Positions 36,205 to 45,232 of a stretch of DNA of 64,000 nt are shown here, in pieces. Where the stretch lies: positions 372,001-436,000 of the forward strand of contig NZ_VORA01000001.1 in assembly GCF_008477545.1 (NCBI RefSeq), written 5' to 3'. How positions within the stretch are numbered: the first letter of the stretch is position 1; every line of letters begins with the position of its first letter. The translations under genes and the position numbers were made by a program. The stretch comes from Roseibium aestuarii. Its GTDB lineage: Bacteria; Pseudomonadota; Alphaproteobacteria; Rhizobiales; Stappiaceae. The notes under the pieces are model-generated. The model ran no database searches, was not told where the DNA came from, and saw nothing but the letters and a program-made list of their open reading frames with translations.

Positions 36205-38157
36205 ATGCGGGTTCGGCAGCTCGGCGAGAATGTCATCAACCAGATTGCCGCCGGTGAGGTCATCGAACGTCCGGCGAGCGTGATCAAGGAGCTCGTCGAG
36301 AACGCGGTCGACGCGGGGGCCACCTCCGTCGACATCGTCACCGCCGCCGGTGGCAAGACGCTGATGCGCGTCTCCGACGACGGCAGCGGCATGACCCGCG
36401 ACGATCTCGCCCTCGCCATCCGCCGGCACTGCACGTCCAAGCTGCGTGAGGAGGATCTCTTCGACATCCGCTCGCTCGGGTTCCGGGGCGAGGCCCTGCC
36501 CTCCATCGGGGCCGTGTCGCGCCTGTCGATCCAGACGCGCCATGCGGATGAGGATCACGCCTGGTGCATCTCCGTGGAAGGGGGAAGGGAAGTGCCGATC
36601 GCGCCCGCCGCCCGCCACAAGGGCACCCAGGTCGAGGTGCGTGACCTGTTCTTTGCCACGCCGGCGCGCCTGAAGTTCCTCAAGTCGGACCGGGCGGAAG
36701 CCGCCGCCATCACCGAGATCGTGCGGCGCATCGCCCTTGCCTATCCGAAGGTGAGCTTCTCGCTCTCCGGCGCGGACCGGCAGGCCATGAGTTTCCCCGC
36801 AGCCCGCGGCGGGGACGCCCATCTGGCCCGCATCGCCCAGGTTCTGGGTCAGGACTTCACCGACAATGCGCTGGAGATCGATGCCGCCCGCGAAGGCGTG
36901 CACCTGACCGGCTTTGCCGGTCTGCCGACCTATCATCGCGGCAATGCCCAGCATCAGTTCTTCTTCGTCAATGGGCGCCCGGTCAAGGACAAGCTGCTGC
37001 TGTCCGGCCTGCGTGGCGCCTATGCGGATGTGCTGGCTCGGGACCGGCATCCGGTCGTGGTGCTCTTCATCGATCTCGACCCGCAGCTGGTGGATGTGAA
37101 CGTGCATCCGGCCAAGGCGGATGTCCGCTTCCGCGATGGCCAGCTCGTGCGCGGTCTCCTCGTCGGGGCCATCAAGCAGGCGCTCGTGCACTCCGGGCAC
37201 CGCTCCTCGACATCGAATGCGGCCGTCGCCCTGGATGCGCTGCGTGCTGGCTCCTCTTTCACTGGCGGCAGTCCGAGCGCGTCCGCCTCCGGCCCCACGG
37301 TGACTTCAGGCCGCTCGCTTTATGGCTCCTGGCGCGCGGAGAGCCAGACCGGTTTCAGCACGGCCGAGGCCTTCCGGCCCACGGTCCTGCGCGAGAGCAT
37401 CGATCCGCAGACCGGCGAGTTTCGCGAGGACCCTGAGGGCTTCTCCGGCTTCCTGGATCTGGACGACGGACCGGCTGCGCCGGGCGGCGCTGGCGCTCAG
37501 GGTGGGCTGGCGGAACTCTCCGTGCCGTCTGCCGATGCGCGCGCCCACTCGGTGCCGCTCGATGAAACCCGCACCCGTCTGCCGCTCGGCGCCGCGCGGG
37601 CGCAGGTGCACGAGACCTATCTGATCGCCCAGACCGAGGACGGAATGGTGATCGTCGATCAGCATGCCGCCCACGAGCGGCTGGTCTACGAGCGGCTCAA
37701 GGCGGCACTTGCCCGGCGCGACGTGCCGCGCCAGATGCTGCTGATCCCTGAGGTGATCGAATTGCCCGAGGAGGACGTTGCCCGTCTGGCCGAACGCGCC
37801 GAGGAGCTGGAACAGGTCGGGCTTTCGCTGGAACCCTTCGGGCCCGGAGCCATCGCGGTGCGCGAGACCCCGGCCATGCTGGGCGACATGGACATTCGCG
37901 GCATGGTTCTGGAGCTTGCCGACGAACTGGCCGAATGGGACACCGCCGACGGGTTGCGCGAGCGGCTTGACCATGTGGCCGCGACCATGGCCTGCCATGG
38001 CTCCATCCGCGCCGGCCGCCGCATGCGCCCGGAGGAGATGGATGCGCTCCTGCGCGAGATGGAGGCAACGCCGCTCTCCGGTCAGTGCAACCACGGCCGC
38101 CCGACCTGGGTCGAACTCAAGCTCTCCGACATCGAGAAGCTCTTCGGTCGCAAGTAG
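36205..38157 (+). CDS. mutL: DNA mismatch repair protein MutL
   Basis: A 650-aa protein. The N-terminal GHKL ATPase has [27 protein letters not shown] and the RGEALPSI lid. A variable, proline/serine-containing linker follows (about 340-450). The C-terminal dimer domain holds [12 protein letters not shown] near residues 485-496, which fits the DQHAx2Ex4E endonuclease motif, and ends with ACHGSIRAG and QCNHGRPT. This marks a MutL that nicks DNA itself, as expected in genomes without MutH. It starts at ATG 36205. It is divergent from the HAD gene and convergent with the Amt fusion. Confidence 0.98.
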   Translation: MRVRQLGENVINQIAAGEVIERPASVIKELVENAVDAGATSVDIVTAAGGKTLMRVSDDGSGMTRDDLALAIRRHCTSKLREEDLFDIRSLGFRGEALPSIGAVSRLSIQTRHADEDHAWCISVEGGREVPIAPAARHKGTQVEVRDLFFATPARLKFLKSDRAEAAAITEIVRRIALAYPKVSFSLSGADRQAMSFPAARGGDAHLARIAQVLGQDFTDNALEIDAAREGVHLTGFAGLPTYHRGNAQHQFFFVNGRPVKDKLLLSGLRGAYADVLARDRHPVVVLFIDLDPQLVDVNVHPAKADVRFRDGQLVRGLLVGAIKQALVHSGHRSSTSNAAVALDALRAGSSFTGGSPSASASGPTVTSGRSLYGSWRAESQTGFSTAEAFRPTVLRESIDPQTGEFREDPEGFSGFLDLDDGPAAPGGAGAQGGLAELSVPSADARAHSVPLDETRTRLPLGAARAQVHETYLIAQTEDGMVIVDQHAAHERLVYERLKAALARRDVPRQMLLIPEVIELPEEDVARLAERAEELEQVGLSLEPFGPGAIAVRETPAMLGDMDIRGMVLELADELAEWDTADGLRERLDHVAATMACHGSIRAGRRMRPEEMDALLREMEATPLSGQCNHGRPTWVELKLSDIEKLFGRK

Positions 38158-38187
38158 ATGTGCCGAGGTGGTCCGGTGTGGCGTCTC

Positions 38188-41100
38188 CTAGGCCCGCGTC
38201 AGCAGCCGGGCGGCCTCGCCGCGTGACGTGACCGGCGTGGACGGGACGGCGAGGGCTGCGGCGATCTCCGGGGACGTGTCCAGAACCATGCGCGACAGGG
38301 GCTCCGGCCGGCCGATGAAGAAGCCCTGCAGCTCGTCGCAACCGCTGTCGCGCAGGAACAGCAGGCTGTCCAGATCCTCGACCCCCTCGGCAACGATGGA
38401 CATGTTGAGCGCCTTGCCGAGCCGCACCACCGTGTCGATGATCGCTTGGCTGTTGGCGTTGTAGCCCCGCTGCTGGATGAAGGACCTGTCGATCTTGATC
38501 GTGTCGAAGGGGAACCGGCTGAGATAGCCGAGCGAGGAATAACCCACGCCGAAGTCGTCGAGCGCGATCTTGATGCCCGTGGCCTTCAGGCTGCTGAGGA
38601 TCGACAGGGCCCGCTCGTCGTCCTCGATCAGCAGGTTCTCGGTGATCTCAAGCTCCAGCCGCTCGGCGGGCACTCCGCTGGCCGCAAGGCTCTGGCGCAC
38701 CTCTTCGGCAAATTCCGTGTCACGGAACTGGACGGGTGAGACATTGACGCTGATGCGGGCATGGGCCAGCGGCCCGGCGGCATCCTTCAGCGCCGTGTGC
38801 AGCACCCACTTGCCGATCTGGATGATCTGGCCGGAGTTTTCCGCCACGGGAATGAAGTCCCCCGGGCTGATGAGGCCCTTTTGCGGATGATGCCAACGGA
38901 TAAGCGCCTCGTAGGAGGAGATGTGCCCGGTCTCCAGGTCGAGCCGGGGCTGATAATAGAGTTCCAGCTCTCCGTCGGCGATGGCCACATGGAGGTCTTC
39001 CTCGATCTGCCGCCGCTTGCGCATGGCGTCACCCATCCCGTCCTGGAACAGGCAATAGGTGGCCCGCCCCCGGCTCTTGGCTTCATAAAGGGCAATGTCG
39101 GCGTTGGAGACGAGGGTCTCGGCGCTGATCTCCTGATCCTGCTCGATGATGGCGACCCCGATGCTGGCCTGCGGACGCAGGATCAGCCCGTTGCCGCAGT
39201 CGATCGGTTCTGCCAGCACCTTGAGGAAGCGGTGTGCCATGTCTGCGGCCTGATTGCCGAAGGCGATGTCCCGCTGGATGATGGCGAACTCGTCGCCGCC
39301 CAGACGGGCGATCAAGTCCTTGGAGCGTGAATGATGCCGCAGCCGGTCGGCGGTCGCGCGGATCACCTTGTCTCCGATCGGGTGGCCATGCAGGTCGTTG
39401 ATGTCCTTGAACCGGTCGAGATCCAGCAGCATGAGGGCCGCGCCCTGACCCTTGGCCCGGCAGCGTTCCATCACCTGATTCAGCTCGGCGTTGAAGACGG
39501 CGCGGTTGGGCAGATCGGTGAGAGGATCATGCTGGGCCAGATGCAGGATCTGCGCTTCCGCCTGCTTCCGGTCCCGCAGGTCGACAAGGGCGGAAACCCG
39601 GGTCGGCGTGCCGCGATAGGAAATCACGCGGGTGCGGATTTCGACCGGAATGGTCTCGCCGTCGCGATTGACCAGGCTCATCTCGCGCGGTTCGCGCTCT
39701 GCCTTGACCAGATGGCTTTCCAGCGTGCCCGCAAGCTCGGACTGCACGAATTCATAGAGCCCCCGCATCTTCAGGTCCTCGATCGGATAGCCGAGCAGGT
39801 CTTCCAGCGCCGAGTTGCCGTCGAGAATGCGCCCGTCCACGGAGATGACGATGGCATCGAAGGTCGCGTTGGCCAGCGCGGAAAGCCGCTCGGCCTCCTC
39901 GCGCGAGCGCTTGGCTTCCTCCGCCTTGTGCTGGGCGATCTCCTCGGACTGGATCGTGTCCATCAGCGCATTGAACAGGCGGGTGAGCCGCTCGCTGTCG
40001 TCACCGGGGGCAACGGCAAGCCGCATGTTGAGGTCGGCGCGACCGGCGATCACCTTGTCCAGCGCGTCCTCGACATGCCCGATCCCGAGGCGGGTGCCGT
40101 GTTCGGCCTCGTTCATGCCCAGTTCCTCTTCCGCCGGCTTGACGCGAAGCGGCGTGAACATGCGGATGACCCGCATCATCACCAGCGCAGTTCCGAAGCA
40201 CCAGGCAAAGTTCAGCCCGATGCCGCCGAGCTGAATGACAAGCTGGTCGAGCCGGTTGCCGAGGGGGAGACTGTCGACCGGCGCAAGGAGCGCGAGCCCT
40301 GCCGTCCCCACCATCCCCGCAAAGGCATGCACACCGACCGCACCGACCGGATCATCGAGCTTCAGCCAGCGTTCGAGAAGCTCCGAGGCGAGGAGTGCCG
40401 CGCCCCCGCCCAGAAGACCGATGGCCAGCGCGCCGGCCGGGGTCAGGATGTGGCATCCGGCGGTGACCGCGACGAGCCCGCCCAGCATGCCCGACAGGGT
40501 ACGCTCTGGCAGGATCACCCCGTCCAGTTTCCAGCAGATCAGATAGCCGCCCACACCGCCAGCAGCGGCGGCCAGCACCGTGTTGGCGATGATATGGGCG
40601 ATGTCCGGCGTGACGGCGAGGGTGGAGCCGCCGTTGAAGCCGAGCCAGCCGACGAAGAGCAGGAAGCCCCCCGTGGTGGCGAGCACCGAACTGTGCCCCT
40701 GAATGCGCGAGGAACGTCCCGCGCTGTCGAACTTCCCGATGCGGGGGCCGAGGACGAGCGCGGCCGCCAGCGCGATCCAGCCGCCGGTGCCGTGCACCAC
40801 GGTGGACCCGGCGAAGTCGACGAAGCCGCGATTGCCAAGGAAGGCGCCCTCATTGGCAAACAGCGCGGCGCCCCAGGCCCAGTGGGTGAAGACCGGATAG
40901 ATGAGCCCGGCCGTGATCACAGTGATCCAGAGATAGACGATGAGCCGCATGCGCTCGGCCACCGCACCGGAGATGATCGTTGCGGCCGTACCGCAGAACA
41001 TGACCTGGAAGCCGAAGAAGGCATATTCCCAAGAGTTCAGCTCGCCGAGACCGAGCAACCGCATGTCCAGGCCGATCGGCAGACCGCCATCCTTGCCGAA

Positions 41101-41388
41101 GGCGAGCATGAAGCCAACGCCGGCGAAGAGAACCACCGAGAAGGCAAAGTCGAGCAGGTTTTTCTGCGCCACGTTGATGGAGTTCTTGGACCGCACGAGA
41201 CCGGCTTCCAGCAGCAGGAAACCCACCTGCATCATCAGCACCAGGGCGGCAGAGATCATCACCCAGGTCAGATCCAGCCCGGACTGCAGCTTGCCGTGCA
41301 GCTCTCCCAGATCCTGAGCGAGGGCCGGGGCGAGGGTCAGGGGCAGGAAGATCGCGGACAGGATGAGCGGTCTGACAGTCTTGTGCAT
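38188..41388 (-). CDS. Ammonium transporter-PAS-GGDEF-EAL fusion protein
   Basis: A 1066-aa protein joining an ammonium channel to c-di-GMP enzymes. A signal peptide (1-24) and an Amt domain (about 35-415) come first, with the channel's twin histidines His199 (STVVHG) and His354 (AVGVHAF) and Asp191. A HAMP-like linker and coiled coil (about 435-505), a PAS domain (505-605), GGDEF (about 615-785) and EAL (about 790-1040) follow. GGDEF is intact, with the inhibitory RxxD site at 688-691. EAL residues Glu827, Asn882, Asp944-Asp945, Lys965 and Glu1000-Gly-Val-Glu are also intact. Both enzyme activities are possible. It most likely senses or transports ammonium and adjusts c-di-GMP. No glnK lies next to it. 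Confidence 0.93.
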   Translation of the reverse strand: MHKTVRPLILSAIFLPLTLAPALAQDLGELHGKLQSGLDLTWVMISAALVLMMQVGFLLLEAGLVRSKNSINVAQKNLLDFAFSVVLFAGVGFMLAFGKDGGLPIGLDMRLLGLGELNSWEYAFFGFQVMFCGTAATIISGAVAERMRLIVYLWITVITAGLIYPVFTHWAWGAALFANEGAFLGNRGFVDFAGSTVVHGTGGWIALAAALVLGPRIGKFDSAGRSSRIQGHSSVLATTGGFLLFVGWLGFNGGSTLAVTPDIAHIIANTVLAAAAGGVGGYLICWKLDGVILPERTLSGMLGGLVAVTAGCHILTPAGALAIGLLGGGAALLASELLERWLKLDDPVGAVGVHAFAGMVGTAGLALLAPVDSLPLGNRLDQLVIQLGGIGLNFAWCFGTALVMMRVIRMFTPLRVKPAEEELGMNEAEHGTRLGIGHVEDALDKVIAGRADLNMRLAVAPGDDSERLTRLFNALMDTIQSEEIAQHKAEEAKRSREEAERLSALANATFDAIVISVDGRILDGNSALEDLLGYPIEDLKMRGLYEFVQSELAGTLESHLVKAEREPREMSLVNRDGETIPVEIRTRVISYRGTPTRVSALVDLRDRKQAEAQILHLAQHDPLTDLPNRAVFNAELNQVMERCRAKGQGAALMLLDLDRFKDINDLHGHPIGDKVIRATADRLRHHSRSKDLIARLGGDEFAIIQRDIAFGNQAADMAHRFLKVLAEPIDCGNGLILRPQASIGVAIIEQDQEISAETLVSNADIALYEAKSRGRATYCLFQDGMGDAMRKRRQIEEDLHVAIADGELELYYQPRLDLETGHISSYEALIRWHHPQKGLISPGDFIPVAENSGQIIQIGKWVLHTALKDAAGPLAHARISVNVSPVQFRDTEFAEEVRQSLAASGVPAERLELEITENLLIEDDERALSILSSLKATGIKIALDDFGVGYSSLGYLSRFPFDTIKIDRSFIQQRGYNANSQAIIDTVVRLGKALNMSIVAEGVEDLDSLLFLRDSGCDELQGFFIGRPEPLSRMVLDTSPEIAAALAVPSTPVTSRGEAARLLTRA

Positions 41389-41615
41389 GGGTTCCGGGGC
41401 CTTGGCAGAAGTTCCAAGACACAGGTTTCCGGCAAAGGGTTAAGCATGCGTATTTTTTTCAGGTTTTTTGCTTATTCCGAAGGAAAAAGAAGGGCTTGTG
41501 TCCCTATTGCTGCCGCGAAAATGTTCATGTGCAAATGTTTTGGTCGGATCCCTGCGTCATTCAGGCATCGTTTACCTTGAACCGCCCTTCGGGCAGGCGG
41601 AGCGTGGCCTCTGCG

Positions 41616-42089
41616 TCAGTCGCGCCGGGACTGGAAGAAATCGCGCAGGATGCGCGCGCAATCCTGCTCGGCCAGACCCGAATAGACCTCGGGAGCATGA
41701 TGGCAGGTGGGCTGGGCATAGAGCCGCGGACCATGGTCCACGCCGCCGCCCTTTTCGTCGCCCGCCCCGTAGTAGATCCGGCGGATGCGCGCGAAGGAGA
41801 GTGCCGTGGCGCACATGGGGCAGGGCTCCAGCGTCACATAGACATCGCACCCCGGCAGCCGCTGCGACTGAAGCCGGGCGCAAGCCTCGCGGATGACCAG
41901 AACCTCCGCATGGGCGGTGGGGTCGTTGAGTTCCAGCGTCCGGTTGCCGGCGCGGGCCAGGATCTCGCCGTCGCGCACCAGAACCGCACCGATGGGCACC
42001 TCGCCGCGCTGCTCGGCGAGCCGGGCCTCTTCGAGGGCAAGATCCATGTAGCGGGACCAGGTCGGGGAGGGGACGGCGTCATCTGTCAT
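41616..42089 (-). CDS. tadA: tRNA adenosine(34) deaminase
   Basis: A 157-aa zinc deaminase that converts A34 of tRNA-Arg(ACG) to inosine. The zinc and proton-transfer motifs are His60-Ala-Glu62 and Pro89-Cys-Pro-Met-Cys93. Family-typical segments MDLALEEARLAEQRGEVPIG and NRTLELNDPTAHAE are present. Divergent from the pseudouridine synthase gene, with about 240 bp between. Length and order are ordinary, so this is a confident call. Confidence 0.97.
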   Translation of the reverse strand: MTDDAVPSPTWSRYMDLALEEARLAEQRGEVPIGAVLVRDGEILARAGNRTLELNDPTAHAEVLVIREACARLQSQRLPGCDVYVTLEPCPMCATALSFARIRRIYYGAGDEKGGGVDHGPRLYAQPTCHHAPEVYSGLAEQDCARILRDFFQSRRD

Positions 42090-42328
42090 GGATCGCGGGC
42101 TCGGGACCTGTCAGAAATTCGGAACGGGCGAAGGAAAGACGCCTTTCTTTGAAATTGCCTATACCCCAAAGGCACGCGCTCTGATATGAGGCGGCACACG
42201 TTTTTAACACAAGGTCCATATCCCGGTCCTGCTGCCTGGTCCGCGCTGCGTGCGCGCAGGTCGCAATGCCTGCCCGTTCATGGGCAGTTGCCGGTGGAGG
42301 CGACCTCATCAAGCGGCAAGACTGAGAC

Positions 42329-44014
42329 ATGACTGACAGCAACAAGACGGGTGACCGCAAGCGCATGGGTGCGCGTCCGGCGCGCGACGGAGCCTCTCGC
42401 GATCGCAAGGGCCCGGCCCGCGGCGGCAAGCCCTCCTTCCGCAGCGACGAGCCGCGCCGTGAGGGCGGGTTCAAGAAGGAAGGCGGTTTCCGCAAGGAAG
42501 GCGGCTTCAAAAAGGAAGGTGGCTTCAAGAAAGAGGGCGGCTTCAAGAAGGAAGCTGGCTTCCGCAAGGATTCCGGGTTCCGCAAGGGCCCTGGCCCGAA
42601 GCGCTCCTCCGACCGTCCGAAGCCCGAGTTCCGCGCCCGCTCCGAAGGCGGCAATCGCGGCTTTGCCAACGATGACGCCGACAAGGGCGACCGGATTGCC
42701 AAGGTCATGGCCCGCGCCGGCCTGTGCTCGCGCCGGGACGCCGAGGTCTGGATCGCCAACGGGCGCGTTCAGGTCAATGGCACGGTGCTCGAGACCCCGG
42801 CCTATACGGTCAATCCCCGTGACACGATCCTGGTCGATGGCGAGCCCCTGCCGGTGCGCGAGCGCACCCGCCTGTGGCTCTATCACAAGCCCAAGGGCCT
42901 CGTGACCACCAACAAGGACCCGGAAGGCCGTCCGACCGTCTTCGACCGTCTGCCCGATGACCTGCCGCGCGTACTCTCCGTCGGCCGTCTCGACATCAAC
43001 ACCGAAGGTCTGCTGCTGCTGACCAATGACGGCGGTCTGGCCCGCGTGCTGGAACTGCCGGCCACCGGCTGGCTGCGCCGCTACCGGGTGCGGGCCTTCG
43101 GCTCGGTCACCCAGGCCGATCTGGACACCCTGGCCGATGGTCTGGCCATCGACGGCGTTCTCTACGGCGCCATCGAGGCGACCCTCGACAAGGAACAGGG
43201 CGACAACGTCTGGCTCACCGTGGGTCTGCGCGAAGGCAAGAACCGTGAAGTCAAGCGCGTGCTCGAGCACCTGGGTCTGGCCGTGAACCGCCTGATCCGC
43301 CTGTCCTTCGGTCCGTTCCAGCTGATGGATCTGCCGGAAGGCGAAGTGCGCGAGATCCGTGGCCGCGTGCTGCGCGACCAGCTCGGTGACAAGCTGGCGG
43401 AAGAAGCCGGCGCCGATTTCGACGCGCCGCTGCTGCATCAGGCCAAGGCCGAGACGGAAGAAAAGGGCGCCCGCAAGGGCCCGGCTGGCCGTGGCGACCG
43501 CAAGGAAGGCGCGAAGCGTGGCGAGTGGATGACGGCCCGCGATGGCGCGGCCGCCCAGGATCGCCGCCGCAAGCCCGCTGACGGGGACCGCAAGCGCGGC
43601 GCCGAAGGGCGCGGCGGCTGGGAACCCCGTGGCGAAGGCCGCCCCGACCGTGGTGACCGCCCTCAGCGTGGCGAGCGTCCGCAGTGGGGTGATCGTCCGC
43701 AGCGTGGCGAGCGCGACGAGAATCGTGGCTTCGGCGGCGGTCGCAAGAACCAGGGCGAACGTCAGCAGAAGGTCTCTCCGCGCAGCCGCTTCCGCCTGAC
43801 CAAGGAACCGTCCAACCGTCCGATGCGCGAAGAGCGTCCGGAACGGCCGCTGCCGCAGCGCCGCATCTGGGGCGACGAGGGTCTGGTCGTGGACAAGCAG
43901 CAGGAACGCCGCAACCCGCGCGGCCGCGAAGGCGGACGTGATGGCGGTCGTGAAGGCGGCGGTGATCGTCCGTTCGGCGGTCGCGGTCGTCCGCGCCGTG
44001 AGGATCGCGACTGA
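42329..44014 (+). CDS. RluB-type 23S rRNA pseudouridine synthase with long low-complexity ends
   Basis: A 561-aa protein. The enzyme core has an S4 RNA-binding domain (about 120-165) and the catalytic aspartate Asp222 in SVGRLDINTEGLLLLTND, and closes with EGKNREVKRVLEHLG. This is the RsuA/RluB/RluE/RluF group, most like RluB. Unusually, residues 45-86 form seven tandem copies of a (E/D)xGF(K/R)K hexapeptide, and the last 150 residues are rich in Arg, Gly, Asp and Gln (GDRPQRGERPQ repeats). Such basic tails probably bind ribosomal RNA. It overlaps rsmD by one base. Confidence 0.94.
   Translation: MTDSNKTGDRKRMGARPARDGASRDRKGPARGGKPSFRSDEPRREGGFKKEGGFRKEGGFKKEGGFKKEGGFKKEAGFRKDSGFRKGPGPKRSSDRPKPEFRARSEGGNRGFANDDADKGDRIAKVMARAGLCSRRDAEVWIANGRVQVNGTVLETPAYTVNPRDTILVDGEPLPVRERTRLWLYHKPKGLVTTNKDPEGRPTVFDRLPDDLPRVLSVGRLDINTEGLLLLTNDGGLARVLELPATGWLRRYRVRAFGSVTQADLDTLADGLAIDGVLYGAIEATLDKEQGDNVWLTVGLREGKNREVKRVLEHLGLAVNRLIRLSFGPFQLMDLPEGEVREIRGRVLRDQLGDKLAEEAGADFDAPLLHQAKAETEEKGARKGPAGRGDRKEGAKRGEWMTARDGAAAQDRRRKPADGDRKRGAEGRGGWEPRGEGRPDRGDRPQRGERPQWGDRPQRGERDENRGFGGGRKNQGERQQKVSPRSRFRLTKEPSNRPMREERPERPLPQRRIWGDEGLVVDKQQERRNPRGREGGRDGGREGGGDRPFGGRGRPRREDRD
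42461..42586 (+). repeat. 18-bp tandem repeats encoding a hexapeptide array
   Basis: Seven in-frame copies of an 18-bp unit encode (E/D)xGF(K/R)K in the N-terminus of the pseudouridine synthase. The copies are similar but not identical. The repeat number may vary between strains. Confidence 0.9.
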
Positions 44015-44571
44015 TGCGCATTGTCGCCGGACGCTTCAAGGGAACAGCCCTGGCCACCCCGAAAGGCCAGGGAACCCGCCCCACCAGCGACCGTCTGCGC
44101 GAGACCATCTTCAACATCCTGGCCCACGGCCTGGATGTGGATCTGGACGGACTGAGGGTGCTGGACCTGTTTGCCGGTACCGGCGCGCTGGGGTTCGAGG
44201 CGATCAGCCGGGGCGCGCGTCACTGTACCTTCATCGAGGAAGGCACCGAGGCGCGTGGGGTCATCCGTCGCAACATGGAGACCCTGGGCCTCAATGGCGC
44301 GGCCAAGATCTTCCGTCGCGATGCCACTCGCATGGGGGCTGCCGGAACGATCGATCCCTTCGACCTGCTCTTCGCCGACCCTCCTTACGACAAGGGGATG
44401 GGTGAAAAGGCGCTAGCCTCCTGTCTGGAGGGAAAATGGGTGCGTCCGGGCACGATCTGTGTCCTGGAGGAGCGCGAAAGCGCCCACATCGATATCCCTG
44501 CCGGCTTCGAGGAGATCGACCGGCGCACCGCTGGCGACAGCCAGGTGCTCTTCCTGCGCGTGTCTGCCTGA
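44014..44571 (+). CDS. rsmD: 16S rRNA (guanine(966)-N2)-methyltransferase
   Basis: A 185-aa methyltransferase acting on the small ribosomal subunit. The SAM site VLDLFAGTGALGFEA and the catalytic motif FADPPYDKG (DPPY) are clear, and the N-terminus MRIVAGRFKG fits the family. The start overlaps the stop of the pseudouridine synthase gene (TGATG), so the two rRNA modification enzymes are translationally coupled. Confidence 0.97.
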   Translation: MRIVAGRFKGTALATPKGQGTRPTSDRLRETIFNILAHGLDVDLDGLRVLDLFAGTGALGFEAISRGARHCTFIEEGTEARGVIRRNMETLGLNGAAKIFRRDATRMGAAGTIDPFDLLFADPPYDKGMGEKALASCLEGKWVRPGTICVLEERESAHIDIPAGFEEIDRRTAGDSQVLFLRVSA

Positions 44572-44632
44572 GGGCAGGCCTGCGCATGGGTCTCCGCTGA
44601 TCCGGGTCTGTTGCTGCTGTCTTGGGAAAGGT

Positions 44633-44678
44633 GGCAACCGCCCCGGGAGCGGGAGGCTAAGACGAAGGGGCGGTTGCC
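44633..44678. repeat. Perfect 12-bp inverted repeat between convergent genes
   Basis: GGCAACCGCCCC (44633-44644) and GGGGCGGTTGCC (44667-44678) are separated by 22 bases. They lie between rsmD and the small minus-strand gene. There is no T-run, so the repeat could be a terminator-like structure or a protein-binding palindrome. Confidence 0.7.
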
Positions 44679-44770
44679 AAGGGGAGCCCGGGGAGGAAGT
44701 CAGGCTCCGAAGTTCATGGGACCGAAGCTCGGTCCAAGTCTGGTCAGGCGGGCAGTTCCGTCGGTCCAGC

Positions 44771-45112
44771 TCAGCCCGGCAGGGTCACCGGTCGGCGCAT
44801 GTAGCGCGGCGACAGATAGCGATCTCCGGACAAGGTGGCTTCGAGGTTCTGCGCCTGCAGGTGGATCAACTCGCCTGCGTGTCCGCTTTCCCGCACAAGG
44901 GCCGCCTTCGAGCAGGTCGCCGCCAGGAGCAGCCCCACCCGTCGCAGATGATTTCGCCGATAGCAGAAGAGCGCCAGACGGGCCCTTGTTTCTTCCGGAA
45001 GGTCGCGTGTGAGATCGACGCACTCTCCGCCGGGTCCTGTGACGAGTCGGGCGAGGAAATCCTCGCGGACCGGACAGTCGTCCGGACCATTCTGGTTCGT
45101 TGCTGCCTGCAT
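44771..45112 (-). CDS. Hypothetical protein, 113 aa, behind a CtrA-like box
   Basis: I do not recognise this protein. The ATG at 45112 has AGGGA 9 bases upstream; one at 45121 is also possible. The product is polar with a central basic amphipathic stretch, ALFCYRRNHLRRVGLLLA, and ends in SPRYMRRPVTLPG. It has no clear signal peptide or transmembrane helix. A TTAA-N7-TTAACC element lies 44-58 bp before its start in an AT-rich spot, a typical place for CtrA activation. It could be a small cell-cycle or envelope protein. Confidence 0.6.
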   Translation of the reverse strand: MQAATNQNGPDDCPVREDFLARLVTGPGGECVDLTRDLPEETRARLALFCYRRNHLRRVGLLLAATCSKAALVRESGHAGELIHLQAQNLEATLSGDRYLSPRYMRRPVTLPG

Positions 45113-45155
45113 GATGGTCATCCCTGAATTCCATGTTCAGGGTGTTATTTTCTGG

Positions 45156-45170
45156 TTAAAAATTTATTAA
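45156..45170 (-). promoter_or_regulatory. CtrA-like box upstream of the 113-aa gene
   Basis: On the minus strand TTAATAAATTTTTAACC gives TTAA-N7-TTAACC, including the extra C of the extended consensus. It sits in the AT-rich promoter region about 45-58 bp before the start codon. The AT richness makes chance matches somewhat easier. Confidence 0.55.
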
Positions 45171-45232
45171 TTTTTAAGTAAAGCGAAGGCAGTTCGCCGA
45201 GTTCTGTAGGATTAGGTATTTGTCACGTTGTG

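Noticed and set aside
41389..41480. A sigma-54 promoter upstream of the Amt fusion
   Set aside because: A TTGGAACTTCTGCC stretch looks similar, but the GG-to-GC spacing is 7 rather than 10 bases, so I do not claim it.
39331..41580. A 749-codon open frame antisense to the Amt-GGDEF-EAL gene
   Set aside because: It overlaps the well-supported fusion gene, and its translation is low-complexity and lacks domain features.
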